Assembly: GCA_031177555.1 (NCBI GenBank)
Contig: JAPSGM010000042.1
Location: 1 to 11,237 of the forward strand
Origin: Chloroflexota bacterium
GTDB lineage: Bacteria; Chloroflexota; Limnocylindria; QHBO01
DNA length: 11,237 nucleotides
Direction: 5' to 3'
Every line of letters begins with the position of its first letter. The stretch's first letter is position 1. Positions 1 through 7,014 of this stretch are shown here, one piece after another. The notes beneath the pieces were generated by a model. It did not search any database. It worked only from the letters and a program-made list of their open reading frames with translations, and had not been told where the DNA came from. Both the position numbers and the translations under genes were made by a program.

Positions 1-641
1 GGCTGGTCTGCGTCCACCTCCAGCTTGCGTCGCAGGCGCCGGATGCTGACCCAGACGTAGGAGGGATCGGCGCCATCGGCCTCCGACCAAACGCGGTCCA
101 GCAGCGTCTCGGTGGCGACGGTGCGGTCCAGGTTGCCGATGAGCACCTGCAGGAGCCGGACCTCGGTTGGCGTGAGCGGATGCGTGCCGACCCGCGTGAC
201 GGCGCGCCGCAGCGTCAGGTCGATCTCCAGCTCGCCCCCACCGAGAGTCAGCTGGGCTGCGCCGCCGCCGGCCCGCCGCAGGACGCGGTGGACCCGCGCC
301 GCCAGCTCGTCGGGGTCGAAGGGCTTCGTGACGTAGTCCTCGGCGTACTCCTCCAGCGCGCGCACCTTGGACTCGGAGGCGTCCACCGCCGACAGCACGA
401 TGATCGGCAGGTCGGCGATGCGCTTCACGCGCCGGCACAGCTCGAAACCGTCCATGCCCGGCATCATCAGGTCCACCACCAGCAGGGCCGGCCAGGATTG
501 CTCCAGCGCCTTCAATGCGGCGCCGCCCGATGCAACGGTGCGCACGTCCAGCCCCTCGCGCGAGAGGCGCCGGGAGAGGACGGAGAGTAGGGTCGGGTCG
601 TCGTCGACCAGCAGGACCGGCGGCCGGATCGCCGGCAGCAC
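1..641 (-). CDS. OmpR/PhoB-family response regulator, C-terminus cut by window edge
   Basis: A DNA-binding two-component response regulator. About 213 codons are visible and the C-terminal end lies outside the window. The receiver has the full phosphorylation set: acidic pair D14/D15 (in LLVDDDP), phosphoacceptor D57 (VVDLMMPGMDG), S84 (IVLSA) and K106 (DYVTKPF). A winged-helix domain follows from about residue 125, with HPLTPTEVRLLQVL, the WSEADG region and YVWVSIRRLRRKLE, as in OmpR/PhoB proteins. The chosen start is GTG at 641, because an in-frame stop lies just upstream inside tadC. No clear SD is present, only a GGGG run nearby. The gene begins one base after the tadC TGA, so it is almost certainly co-transcribed and perhaps translationally coupled with the pilus genes. 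The family assignment is secure. The target genes are unknown, and a partner kinase may lie beyond the left edge. Confidence 0.93.
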   Translation of the reverse strand, partial: MLPAIRPPVLLVDDDPTLLSVLSRRLSREGLDVRTVASGGAALKALEQSWPALLVVDLMMPGMDGFELCRRVKRIADLPIIVLSAVDASESKVRALEEYAEDYVTKPFDPDELAARVHRVLRRAGGGAAQLTLGGGELEIDLTLRRAVTRVGTHPLTPTEVRLLQVLIGNLDRTVATETLLDRVWSEADGADPSYVWVSIRRLRRKLEVDADQ

Positions 642-642
642 G

Positions 643-1560
643 TCAGACCCCGACGCCGCCCATCACGGTGACGATGGCCGGGCCCAGAATGACGATGAAG
701 ATGGTCGGGAAGATGCAGCCCACCATCGGGAAGAGCATCTTGACCGGGGCCTTGGCCGCGGCCTCCTCCGCGCGCTGGCGGCGCTCGATGCGCAGCTGCT
801 GCGACTGGATCTGCAGGACCTTGGCGATCGGCACGCCGAGCTGCTCGGCCTGGACGATGGCGCCGATGAAGTTCGACACCGGCTGGGCGTCCGCTCGGGC
901 GACGACGTCCCGCAGGGCGTCGCGTCGGGTGCGGCCCATCCGGATCTCGGCCAGCGCCTGGCGGAACTCGTCGACCAGGGGCCCCTCCATCTTCTCCACG
1001 ACCTTGGCCAGCGCGGCGTCGAAGCCGAGCCCGGCCTCGACCGAGATGGTGAGCAGGTCGAGGGCGTCCGGCAGCTGCAGGATCATGTCCATGGACCGCT
1101 TCCGGATCTTGCGGCCGAGCCAGAACTCGGGCATCACGAACCCGACCGCCAACCCGACGACGAACAGCAGGAGGCCCATCGGGATCCCCCCGATGCCGAG
1201 GCCAAGGAAGAAGGCCAGGATGCCGCCCACGATGGCGCCGAGGATCTTGACGCCCATCCAGTCCGCGCCGCGCAGGCCGCCGGGATAGCCAGCCTTCTCG
1301 AGCTTGGCGTCCTGTCGGGCGATCATGCCCCCCTGGTCGCCACTCCGCCCCAGCTTGGACAGGCGCTTGACGATCGGTCGCAGGGCCCGGTCGAAGAACG
1401 GCTGCTGGAGCTCGAACTCCTCGAGCGTCTTGGGCTGGACGACCAGCTGCTCCAGGCGAGCCTGCACCGCGTCCTGCGGCGGGCGGGCCGCGAGACCGTA
1501 CGTGATCAGGAGGACGGCGCCTGCCGCCAGCGCCGCGATGATGATCTGCGGGTTATCCAT
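643..1560 (-). CDS. tadC: Tad pilus assembly platform protein TadC (type II secretion F domain)
   Basis: An inner-membrane platform protein of the Tad/Flp pilus machine that works with TadB and the CpaF ATPase. The 305-aa protein has an N-terminal membrane segment (about residues 5-24), a membrane pair at about 104-122 and 126-144, and a cytoplasmic GspF-type domain (about 163-270). That domain includes LQLPDALDLLTISVEAGLGF and a second helical block ending in RRQRAEEAAAKAPVKMLFP, the usual TadC signature before the last membrane segment (about 274-300). The start is ATG at 1560. AAGGTG in the last codons of tadB, about 7 bases upstream, can serve as SD. Only four bases separate it from the tadB stop. 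The length is normal for TadC. It is the last pilus structural gene before the OmpR-type regulator. The first membrane segment shares 12 identical residues (IAALAAGAVLLI) with TadB. Confidence 0.95.
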   Translation of the reverse strand: MDNPQIIIAALAAGAVLLITYGLAARPPQDAVQARLEQLVVQPKTLEEFELQQPFFDRALRPIVKRLSKLGRSGDQGGMIARQDAKLEKAGYPGGLRGADWMGVKILGAIVGGILAFFLGLGIGGIPMGLLLFVVGLAVGFVMPEFWLGRKIRKRSMDMILQLPDALDLLTISVEAGLGFDAALAKVVEKMEGPLVDEFRQALAEIRMGRTRRDALRDVVARADAQPVSNFIGAIVQAEQLGVPIAKVLQIQSQQLRIERRQRAEEAAAKAPVKMLFPMVGCIFPTIFIVILGPAIVTVMGGVGV

Positions 1561-1564
1561 GCCC

Positions 1565-2557
1565 CTACACCTTGATGTCGACGATGCGGCGAATCAGGAT
1601 GTACCCGAAGAACATGCTGATGGCGCCGATGATCAGGAACACCACGCCGGCAGGCAGCCCGAAGATGTTGGCGTTGTCATCGAACATGCGGCCGAAGTAC
1701 GTCGGGCTGATGAGCATGAGGATGCCCGCCAGGCCGACCGGCAGCAGGGTGATCACGTAGCCGCTGTACCGCTGCATGGCGGTCAGCGTCTTGATCTCGC
1801 CCTGGATGCGGACCCGCTCGCGGATGGTGTACGCGATCGAGTCGAGCACCGTGGCCAGGTTGCCGCCGACCTGGCTCTGGATGTTGATGGCGGTGACCAT
1901 CAGCTCCAGGTCCTCCGACGCCACCCGACGAACCAGGTTGTTCAGGGCCGGCTGCAGCGCCACGCCCAGGTTCATCTCGCGGACCACGCGCTCGAACTCC
2001 TCGGAGATCGGCGGCCGGGCTTCGCGGCTGACCAGTTCCACGCCCTGCAGGAACGAGGATCCGGCGCGCAGCGAGTTGGCGAGCAGGGTGATGGTGTCCG
2101 GCAGCTGCGTGGCGAAGGTGCTGAGCCGCTTGGCCTGGCGGTACCGCAGGTAGCCGCGCGGGAAGTAGGCGCCGACCCCGAAGGCCAGCGCCAGCGCGAT
2201 GGGGTTGCGGAAGCCATCCAGGATGAGGCCCAGGATCAAGCCGAGGCCCAGGAACACGAAAGGTGAGGCGAACCAGGCCGCCACGAACTCCGCCGGGCGC
2301 AGCTTCAGGTCGGCGCGGGCCAGGTCGGTGGACAGGCGCGTGGCCAGGCCCTGGCGTTCGATGACGCGGTTGAGTCCCGCGGTGACCATGGACTCGCGGT
2401 CCTCGGTCCCCTCCGCCTCGCCTGCGCCGCCGGCTCGCGCATAGCGCTCCAGGCGCGAGGCCACGCCGCCGGAGCCGCCGCTCATGGCGACGCCGACGGA
2501 GATGAGAAGGACCGCCCCGGCCGCCAGGGCGGCGATCACGAACGGCAACATGCCCAT
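1565..2557 (-). CDS. tadB: Tad pilus assembly platform protein TadB (type II secretion F domain)
   Basis: The partner of TadC in the inner-membrane platform. The 330-aa protein has an N-terminal membrane segment (about 5-25), a linker rich in Gly, Ala and Glu (about 26-55), a membrane pair at about 94-113 and 117-133, and the GspF-type cytoplasmic domain (about 148-262). That domain includes QLPDTITLLANSLRAGSSFL and the TadB hallmark INIQSQVGGNLATVLDSIA (about 225-242). It ends in two membrane segments (about 266-284 and 302-322). The start is ATG at 2557. A GAGGA sequence overlapping the cpaF stop, about 12 bases upstream, is a plausible SD. The ATG two codons further in is a possible alternative. 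The gap to cpaF is 15 bases, which indicates an operon. Function is assigned from the family. Nothing looks truncated or shifted. Confidence 0.95.
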   Translation of the reverse strand: MGMLPFVIAALAAGAVLLISVGVAMSGGSGGVASRLERYARAGGAGEAEGTEDRESMVTAGLNRVIERQGLATRLSTDLARADLKLRPAEFVAAWFASPFVFLGLGLILGLILDGFRNPIALALAFGVGAYFPRGYLRYRQAKRLSTFATQLPDTITLLANSLRAGSSFLQGVELVSREARPPISEEFERVVREMNLGVALQPALNNLVRRVASEDLELMVTAINIQSQVGGNLATVLDSIAYTIRERVRIQGEIKTLTAMQRYSGYVITLLPVGLAGILMLISPTYFGRMFDDNANIFGLPAGVVFLIIGAISMFFGYILIRRIVDIKV

Positions 2558-2572
2558 GGTCGGCTCGGTCCT

Positions 2573-4009
2573 CTAGAACGGTGAGCCGAAGACGTTCGGC
2601 GGGAGGTGGATGCCTGCGGCCTCGAACTTCTCGACGAACTTGGGGCGAATCCCGGTCGGCCGCAGCTTGCCCTGGATTTTGCCCTCGACTAGACCCGTCT
2701 GCTCGAACACGAAGATGTCCTGCATGACGATGACGTCGCCCTCCATCCCCTGCACCTCGGTGATGTTCACGATCTTGCGCGAGCCATCCTTGAGGCGGTT
2801 CTGGTGGACGATCAGGTCGACGGCCGATGCGATCTGCTCGCGGATGGCCCGCAGCGGCAGGTCCATGCCGGCCATCAGCACCATCGTCTCGAGGCGGGCG
2901 AGCATGTCGCGCGGCGCGTTGGCGTGGCCGGTGGACATGGAGCCGTCATGGCCGGTGTTCATGGCCTGCAGCATGTCCAGCGCCTCGCCGGAGCGGCACT
3001 CCCCGACCACGATGCGGTCGGGCCGCATGCGCAGCGCGTTGCGCACGAGCTCGCGGATGGGGATGGCGCCCTTGCCCTCGATGTTCGACGGGCGCGCCTC
3101 CAGCGTGATCACGTGCTCCTGCCGCAGCTGGAGCTCGGCGGCGTCCTCGATGGTCACGATACGCTCGTCGTCCGGGATGAACGACGAGAGGATGTTGAGC
3201 ATGGTGGTCTTGCCGGAGCCGGTGCCGCCGGAGACGAAGATGTTGAGCCGGGCCCGCACGCAGGCCTCCAGGAACTCGAACATCTCCGGGGTGGCCGTAC
3301 CGAAGCGGACCAGGTCCTCAACGGTGAACGGCGTCGCCGAGAACTTCCGGATGGTGATCACCGGTCCCACCAGCGAGAGTGGCGGGATGATGGCGTTCAC
3401 GCGGGAGCCATCGGCCAGGCGGGCGTCGACCATCGGGGAGGACTCATCCACGCGGCGCCCGATGGGGGCGATGATCCGCTGGATGATCTTCATGACGTGC
3501 TCGTCGTTCTGGAAGGTGACGTTGGTCAGCTCCAGCTTGCCCTCGCGCTCGATGTAGACCTGCTGAGGACCGTTAACCATGACCTCGGTGATGGTCTCGT
3601 CGCGCAGGAGCGGCTCCATCGGGCCAAGGCCCAGGATCTCGTCGGTGATCTGCTCGAGCATGCGCACCCGCTCGGCGCGCGTGAGGGCCAGGCCCTCCTC
3701 GTCGGCGATCTTGCCGAACAGCTCCTCGATCTGGCGCCGCACCTCCACCTGGTTGCTCAGGTCGAGCTTCGGGTCCAGCTCGTTGATGAGCCGATTCTGG
3801 ACGCGGAACTTTGCCTCGCGGAACGACTCGCGGGCCGGCATCGCGCCCAGGAACGGGCGTCCCGGTGCCGCGCCGCCGCCACCCGGCGGCGGGGCCGGCG
3901 TGCCGGTGCTCGGGACCGGCACCGGAGCCTGTGCGGCAGGCGCCGGGGCGTTCGTGTTTTCCCCCTCAGCGGCGGGCCGGGCCCGCTCGATCCTCTTCAG
4001 CAGTGACAT
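2573..4009 (-). CDS. cpaF: Tad pilus secretion ATPase CpaF/TadA
   Basis: A hexameric type II/IV secretion ATPase that powers assembly of the Flp pilus from the cytoplasmic face of the TadB/TadC platform. The protein is 478 aa. Residues 1-60 are a disordered Pro/Ala/Gly-rich leader. An N-terminal helical domain (about 61-240) contains MEPLLRDETITEVMVNGP. The catalytic core has Walker A GGTGSGKTT (261-269), an Asp box IVTIEDAAELQL (284-295), Walker B RPDRIVVGECRSGEALDML (329-347) and a His box NTGHDGSMSTGHAN (351-364), all with the expected residues. The start is ATG at 4009. A GA-rich stretch, AAGGGGAAGGGA, just upstream and running from the cpaE stop codon, serves as SD. It lies 19 bases after cpaE. 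Family and activity are secure. The Pro-rich leader is longer than in many homologues and is probably not essential for catalysis. Confidence 0.97.
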   Translation of the reverse strand: MSLLKRIERARPAAEGENTNAPAPAAQAPVPVPSTGTPAPPPGGGGAAPGRPFLGAMPARESFREAKFRVQNRLINELDPKLDLSNQVEVRRQIEELFGKIADEEGLALTRAERVRMLEQITDEILGLGPMEPLLRDETITEVMVNGPQQVYIEREGKLELTNVTFQNDEHVMKIIQRIIAPIGRRVDESSPMVDARLADGSRVNAIIPPLSLVGPVITIRKFSATPFTVEDLVRFGTATPEMFEFLEACVRARLNIFVSGGTGSGKTTMLNILSSFIPDDERIVTIEDAAELQLRQEHVITLEARPSNIEGKGAIPIRELVRNALRMRPDRIVVGECRSGEALDMLQAMNTGHDGSMSTGHANAPRDMLARLETMVLMAGMDLPLRAIREQIASAVDLIVHQNRLKDGSRKIVNITEVQGMEGDVIVMQDIFVFEQTGLVEGKIQGKLRPTGIRPKFVEKFEAAGIHLPPNVFGSPF

Positions 4010-4028
4010 GGTCGACTATCCCTTCCCC

Positions 4029-5249
4029 TTAGCGGCGTGCGAAGAGTCCGCGCTTGTTGGCTTTGCCATCGGCAGCTACGGCGTCGCCCGCAAGCGTTCG
4101 AGCGAGCTTGGTTACGTCGCGCGAGAGCGCGCCCTCTGGATGAGATACGACGAACGGAACGCCTCGATTCACCGCCAGGACGGCCAGCCGGCCGTCGGAG
4201 ACGATGGTTCCGTCGATGGAGCGGCGGATGGAGGCCTCCACGTCGCCGATCCGGATGCCCTGCGAGGCATCGGAGCGGTTGACGACCAGCCGGATCTTGG
4301 TTCGATCGTACTCCAGCTGGTCGGCCACCTCCAGGAAGAGGCGCACGTTCTTGATGGTGGTGATCTCCAGCGCGGTGAGCACCACGATCTGGTCCGCGGC
4401 GTCCATCACCGCGAGCGAGTGGTCGTTGAGGGCTGACGGCAGGTCGACCACGACGTAATTGTGCGTCGAACGCAGGTGGTCGACCATCTTGCGCAGGTAG
4501 GCCGGCGTCACGAGGTCGGCGCCCTCCGGCGACGGGGGTGCCAAAAGCACCCGGATGCCGGTCGAGTGGTCGACCACCACCGAGTTGATGATGTCGGCGT
4601 CCGGCTCGCCGCCCACCGCGTCCAGCATCGAGCGGTTCTTCGGGTTCAGGTTGAGCAGGACGCCGACGTCACCGAACTGCAGGTTCGCGTCGATCAGCGC
4701 AACCCGTCCGCCGGTCTCGCGGTGCAGGGCCAGCGCCAGGTTGGTCGCGATGGTCGTGCGACCCGCGCCGCCCTTGGGCGAGAAGACGGCCAGCACCTGG
4801 TGCTCCCCGTTGTCCTCGCCTGTGCCGGAGTCGACGGCGGGACCTGCCGGCAGGGTCGCCGCCAGCTGCTCGCGACGCACCAGCTCGCGCTGGTGCAGGT
4901 TCCTGATGGTGGTGGCGAACTCGTCGGCCGAGAACGGCTTGACGAGGAACTCCCGCGCGCCGGCCGAGAGCGACCGCTTCAGCTGCTCCGCCTCGCCATG
5001 GACGCTCATCATCACGATTGGCGAGGTGGGGAGACGCTGGGAGATGATCTCCGCGGCGGCCACCCCGTCCATGCCCGGCATGTTGATGTCCATGACGATG
5101 ACGTCCGGGCGAAGCTCCATCGCCATCCGGATCGCCTCCTCCCCCGAGCCGGCACCGCCGGCCACGTCGATCTCCTGCTCCATGCTCAGCAGCCTGGCCA
5201 GGTGGTCGCGCGTCTCGGGGATGTCGTCGACGATGAGGACCTTGATCAC
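4029..5249 (-). CDS. cpaE: CpaE/TadZ pilus localisation protein: receiver domain fused to MinD/ParA-like ATPase
   Basis: A two-domain protein of 406 aa. The receiver domain (1-120) has a complete phosphorylation site: D8/D9, phosphoacceptor D54 (VIVMDINMPGMDG), S82 and K104 (FLVKPF). A linker (about 121-150) leads to a MinD/ParA-like ATPase (about 151-395). Its deviant P-loop PKGGAGRTT (158-166) keeps the signature Lys159 but has Arg164 in place of the usual P-loop lysine. The ATPase also has LIDANLQFGDVG (185-196) and the switch-type YVVVDLPSAL (265-274). CpaE/TadZ proteins position Tad machines in the cell. In many family members the receiver-like domain has lost its Asp, but here it looks usable. 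The start is GTG at 5249. AAGGA lies 11 bases upstream with no better start nearby. It sits between cpaB (51-bp gap) and cpaF (19-bp gap) in the operon. Whether it is phosphorylated or hydrolyses ATP is inference. Confidence 0.93.
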   Translation of the reverse strand: MIKVLIVDDIPETRDHLARLLSMEQEIDVAGGAGSGEEAIRMAMELRPDVIVMDINMPGMDGVAAAEIISQRLPTSPIVMMSVHGEAEQLKRSLSAGAREFLVKPFSADEFATTIRNLHQRELVRREQLAATLPAGPAVDSGTGEDNGEHQVLAVFSPKGGAGRTTIATNLALALHRETGGRVALIDANLQFGDVGVLLNLNPKNRSMLDAVGGEPDADIINSVVVDHSTGIRVLLAPPSPEGADLVTPAYLRKMVDHLRSTHNYVVVDLPSALNDHSLAVMDAADQIVVLTALEITTIKNVRLFLEVADQLEYDRTKIRLVVNRSDASQGIRIGDVEASIRRSIDGTIVSDGRLAVLAVNRGVPFVVSHPEGALSRDVTKLARTLAGDAVAADGKANKRGLFARR

Positions 5250-5300
5250 GATGGTTTGTTCCTTGCTCGGTTGATGCGGTCCGGCCGTTCGGGCGGGGAC

Positions 5301-6206
5301 CTAGTTCCCGCCTCCGCCCTGGTCCGGTCCGAGGTCCACGATGAGGTCGGGGATCGGGATCCCATACTCCTCGAACAGGATGTCGATGGTAATGCCGGTG
5401 GTGTCCTCCTCCGGGACCTCCTCCTCGGTGTCGAGGGTTCGGCGGAGGATGGCGGTAAGTGGACCTAGGTTGCCCAGCTGGTTCTGTGCGAACTTGATCA
5501 CCTCGGCGTCCTGGGCCGATCCGGCGACGACGATGATCACGCTGTCGACGTCTGGCTGCTCGGGCGGAGGCGCCTCCTCCTCGCCGGGCTCCGGCGTGGC
5601 GACCGGCTGCACGACGCGGTTCCGCGCGCTGACGTACAGCACGCGCCGGTCGGTCAGGATCGTCTTCACGGTGCGGGCGTTCTCGAGCCCGGGGATCGTC
5701 TCGAAGCGCTGCTGGTTCCGCGGGAGGTCTGCCGTGTCAACGGTCGGCTGCAGTACCTGCACCGCCTGGGCGATGACGACGTCGATGTGGTCGCCCGGCT
5801 GGATCAGGAAGTCCAGGCCGGTCACGCGGTCGACTTCGAAGGCGATCGCCTTCTCGCCCGGCTGCAGCTGGCACTCGATGCACTGGCCTCCGACCGTACC
5901 GAAGGCCTCCTGCGAGACCTGCGAGCCCGTCGGGATCGGATAGATCGCGGGTCGGTTGGGTACGGCCGACACGGCGCCGATGCGGGTGCCCACGACGTTC
6001 GCTTCATCGACCTGCTGGACCTCGACGTCCGCGGCGGTGACCTGGTCGCCGATCTCGATGTCGCGTGTCGCGACCAGAACGTCGACCTGGGCCTCCCCTG
6101 GCTCGGGGGCGGGGGGCTCCTGGTTGAGCACGATGACGATTCCAACGAAGGCCAGGACGGCGAGCAGCACCCCTACCAGGATGACCAGGCGATTGGATCG
6201 CTTCAC
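5301..6206 (-). CDS. cpaB: Flp pilus assembly protein CpaB (RcpC family)
   Basis: An envelope-facing accessory protein of the Tad pilus, 301 aa. It has a short basic N-terminus (KRSNR), one membrane anchor (about 7-27), a Pro/Glu-rich spacer, an SAF-type domain (about 41-103, VDVLVATRDIEIGDQVTAAD) and the RcpC-type domain (about 110-260) with PGEKAIAFEVDRVTGLDFLI and IQPGDHIDVV. The tail is acidic and ends in GGGGN. I chose the GTG at 6206 because AAGGGG lies 9 bases upstream. The frame stays open to 6314, but that extension has AT-rich third positions and precedes the anchor oddly, so I regard it as leader. Two cysteines form a CxxC (109 and 112) between the domains. In bacteria with an outer membrane, CpaB works with the secretin. 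None is seen here, which suggests an envelope without one. It is followed by cpaE after 51 bases. Confidence 0.92.
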   Translation of the reverse strand: MKRSNRLVILVGVLLAVLAFVGIVIVLNQEPPAPEPGEAQVDVLVATRDIEIGDQVTAADVEVQQVDEANVVGTRIGAVSAVPNRPAIYPIPTGSQVSQEAFGTVGGQCIECQLQPGEKAIAFEVDRVTGLDFLIQPGDHIDVVIAQAVQVLQPTVDTADLPRNQQRFETIPGLENARTVKTILTDRRVLYVSARNRVVQPVATPEPGEEEAPPPEQPDVDSVIIVVAGSAQDAEVIKFAQNQLGNLGPLTAILRRTLDTEEEVPEEDTTGITIDILFEEYGIPIPDLIVDLGPDQGGGGN

Positions 6207-6261
6207 GAAATAGTTCCCCTTAGCTCGGAGGGTGGAAAAAACCGATAAGGACGCGGGAGGG

Positions 6262-6290
6262 ATATCCACAGCCATTGTGACTGCGGTCAA
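6262..6290 (-). promoter_or_regulatory. Possible promoter for cpaB and the downstream pilus genes
   Basis: A minus-strand TTGACC (6285-6290) resembles a -35 box. It is followed after 17 bases by GGATAT (6262-6267), a poor -10 match. It lies 56-84 bases upstream of the cpaB GTG. The eleven bases ACTGTTGACCG around the -35 recur exactly upstream of the kinase gene at 9430-9440. A separate cpaB promoter would let the assembly genes be expressed apart from the pilin gene, but the weak -10 box leaves this tentative. Confidence 0.33.
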
Positions 6291-6402
6291 CAGTCTACGT
6301 TCGGGTGCAAGCACCTTCGAGCGGACTTACGGGCTAGGCCGATGGGGGTACTTGCCGCCCTGCGCCGGCCACGCCATCGGTGCCGGACCGTCCGGGCAAT
6401 GC

Positions 6403-6432
6403 GGAAGCCCCCGCCACGAGGGCGAGGGCTCC
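6403..6432 (-). terminator. Strong hairpin between flp and cpaB (attenuator or mRNA-stabilising stem)
   Basis: On the minus-strand RNA, GGAGCCCUCGCC (6432-6421) pairs with GGCGGGGGCUUCC (6415-6403) around a 5-base loop. This gives a 12-bp stem with one bulged U and one G-U pair. It starts 27 bases after the flp stop. No U-run follows, so it is not a classical intrinsic terminator. More likely it reduces read-through into cpaB and protects the abundant pilin mRNA 3' end. The structure is read directly from the sequence. Its role is inferred from its position behind a pilin gene. Confidence 0.6.
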
Positions 6433-6459
6433 CGGTAGTTTGGGCTTGACCTGGCGGAC

Positions 6460-6645
6460 TTACGTGGTCTGCAGGTTCTGGCCGACGTTCTGGAAGATCT
6501 GGCTCACGATCGGGCCAAGGAAGATGAGGGCGATGATCACGATAATCGCGATCAGGGCCAGAAGCAGTCCGTACTCGACGAGCGTCTGACCTTCCTCATC
6601 CTCGCGGCGGAAGCGAGCAAGAAGAGTGCTGATGAACTGAAGCAT
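6460..6645 (-). CDS. flp: Flp/Fap pilin precursor (class IVb pilin)
   Basis: The major fibre subunit of the Tad pilus, a 61-aa prepilin. Residues 1-19 form a leader with basic (RFRR) and acidic (EDEEG) stretches. The prepilin peptidase site is predicted after G19, so the mature protein starts QTLVEYGLLLALIAIIVIIA. Glu at mature position 5 and Tyr at 6 match the conserved Flp pair. A hydrophobic helix (about 26-44) embeds the subunit before assembly. The tail (SQIFQNVGQNLQTT) is polar, and the mature length of 42 aa is typical. The start is ATG at 6645, with a near-ideal SD upstream. A separate promoter candidate precedes it and a strong hairpin follows it, both fitting high pilin expression. 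The peptidase gene is not in this window. The identification is firm although the protein is short. Confidence 0.95.
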   Translation of the reverse strand: MLQFISTLLARFRREDEEGQTLVEYGLLLALIAIIVIIALIFLGPIVSQIFQNVGQNLQTT

Positions 6646-6656
6646 TCCTTCGCGAT

Positions 6657-6665
6657 ACCTCCTTT
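6657..6665 (-). promoter_or_regulatory. Very strong ribosome binding site of flp
   Basis: The minus strand reads AAAGGAGGT, a nine-base match to the complement of the usual 16S rRNA 3' end, 11 bases before the flp ATG. A second AAGGA directly abuts the ATG. It is the longest SD match I see in this window, as expected for an abundant structural protein. Confidence 0.75.
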
Positions 6666-6753
6666 CCTCGGAGATTGGCGACGGCAGCGTAGGGCGTCTC
6701 GCCGAGCCAAGGAATGACCCGATGGTCCCAAGGCAGCCGGGCCGGGCACGTAC

Positions 6754-6780
6754 CTTGTATCAGGGAAGCGTGCTTGTCAA
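6754..6780 (-). promoter_or_regulatory. Promoter candidate for flp
   Basis: The minus strand has a consensus -35 TTGACA (6775-6780) and TACAAG (6754-6759, four of six matches to TATAAT) with a 15-base spacer. That spacer is shorter than the ideal 17, which may mean an activator is needed. A start point near 6747 would give a leader of about 100 bases before the flp ATG. An imperfect inverted repeat, GACCGA-N7-TCGGCC (6787-6805), abuts the -35 upstream and could be an operator. Confidence 0.45.
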
Positions 6781-6853
6781 TACTTCGACCGACCTCAAAT
6801 CGGCCGGATGTTCGACACCGTCTCGCGTTGCATTTCGTGGCTGCCCGCCAGCG

Positions 6854-6871
6854 CCGACTTGCGAGCTGTGA
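6854..6871 (-). promoter_or_regulatory. 18-bp repeated motif, copy 1 (nearest to flp)
   Basis: The minus strand reads TCACAGCTCGCAAGTCGG. It is 74 bp upstream of the TTGACA -35 candidate of flp. The consensus of the three copies is TCRCAKCTCGSAAGTSGG, all in the same orientation. It may be a protein binding site for flp control. The adjacent LuxR-type or OmpR-type regulators are the obvious candidates, by proximity only. Confidence 0.5.
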
Positions 6872-6956
6872 CTTGGCGGTCCGTTGGTCCCTCTGATGCG
6901 GCCGCGTCCGGGTCTCGCGAGACGCGGTGAGCGTGGGTGGAGGGCCGTCGGCGGTC

Positions 6957-6983
6957 TGCGCGGCCTGCGCGGCCTGCGCGGCC
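6957..6983. repeat. Three tandem copies of the 9-mer TGCGCGGCC
   Basis: Three exact 9-bp units follow one another without gaps at 6957, 6966 and 6975. Each contains the palindrome GCGC and a GGCC. This is a simple short tandem repeat that could vary in copy number by slippage. It lies about 180 bp upstream of the flp promoter candidate. No function is evident. Confidence 0.85.
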
Positions 6984-6996
6984 CTGATTGCTCGCT

Positions 6997-7014
6997 CCGA
7001 CTTGCGAGATGCGA
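6997..7014 (-). promoter_or_regulatory. 18-bp repeated motif, copy 2
   Basis: The minus strand reads TCGCATCTCGCAAGTCGG, two differences from copy 1 and exactly 143 bp away from it. It lies inside the second unit of the decayed duplication. Confidence 0.5.

Noticed and set aside
367..1575. Long plus-strand open frames opposite tadC and the other pilus genes (also at 2804-4006, 4461-5468 and 7571-9019).
   Set aside because: They are antisense shadows of clear minus-strand genes, rich in His, Asp, Gln and Arg, with no domains.
6207..6314. A 36-residue N-terminal extension of CpaB up to 6314.
   Set aside because: AT-rich third positions, no SD at the upstream start, and a good SD in front of GTG 6206, which places the membrane anchor normally at the N-terminus.
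6957..6983. CRISPR-like or satellite array at the tandem 9-mers.
   Set aside because: Only three short contiguous units without spacers. It is a simple tandem repeat.
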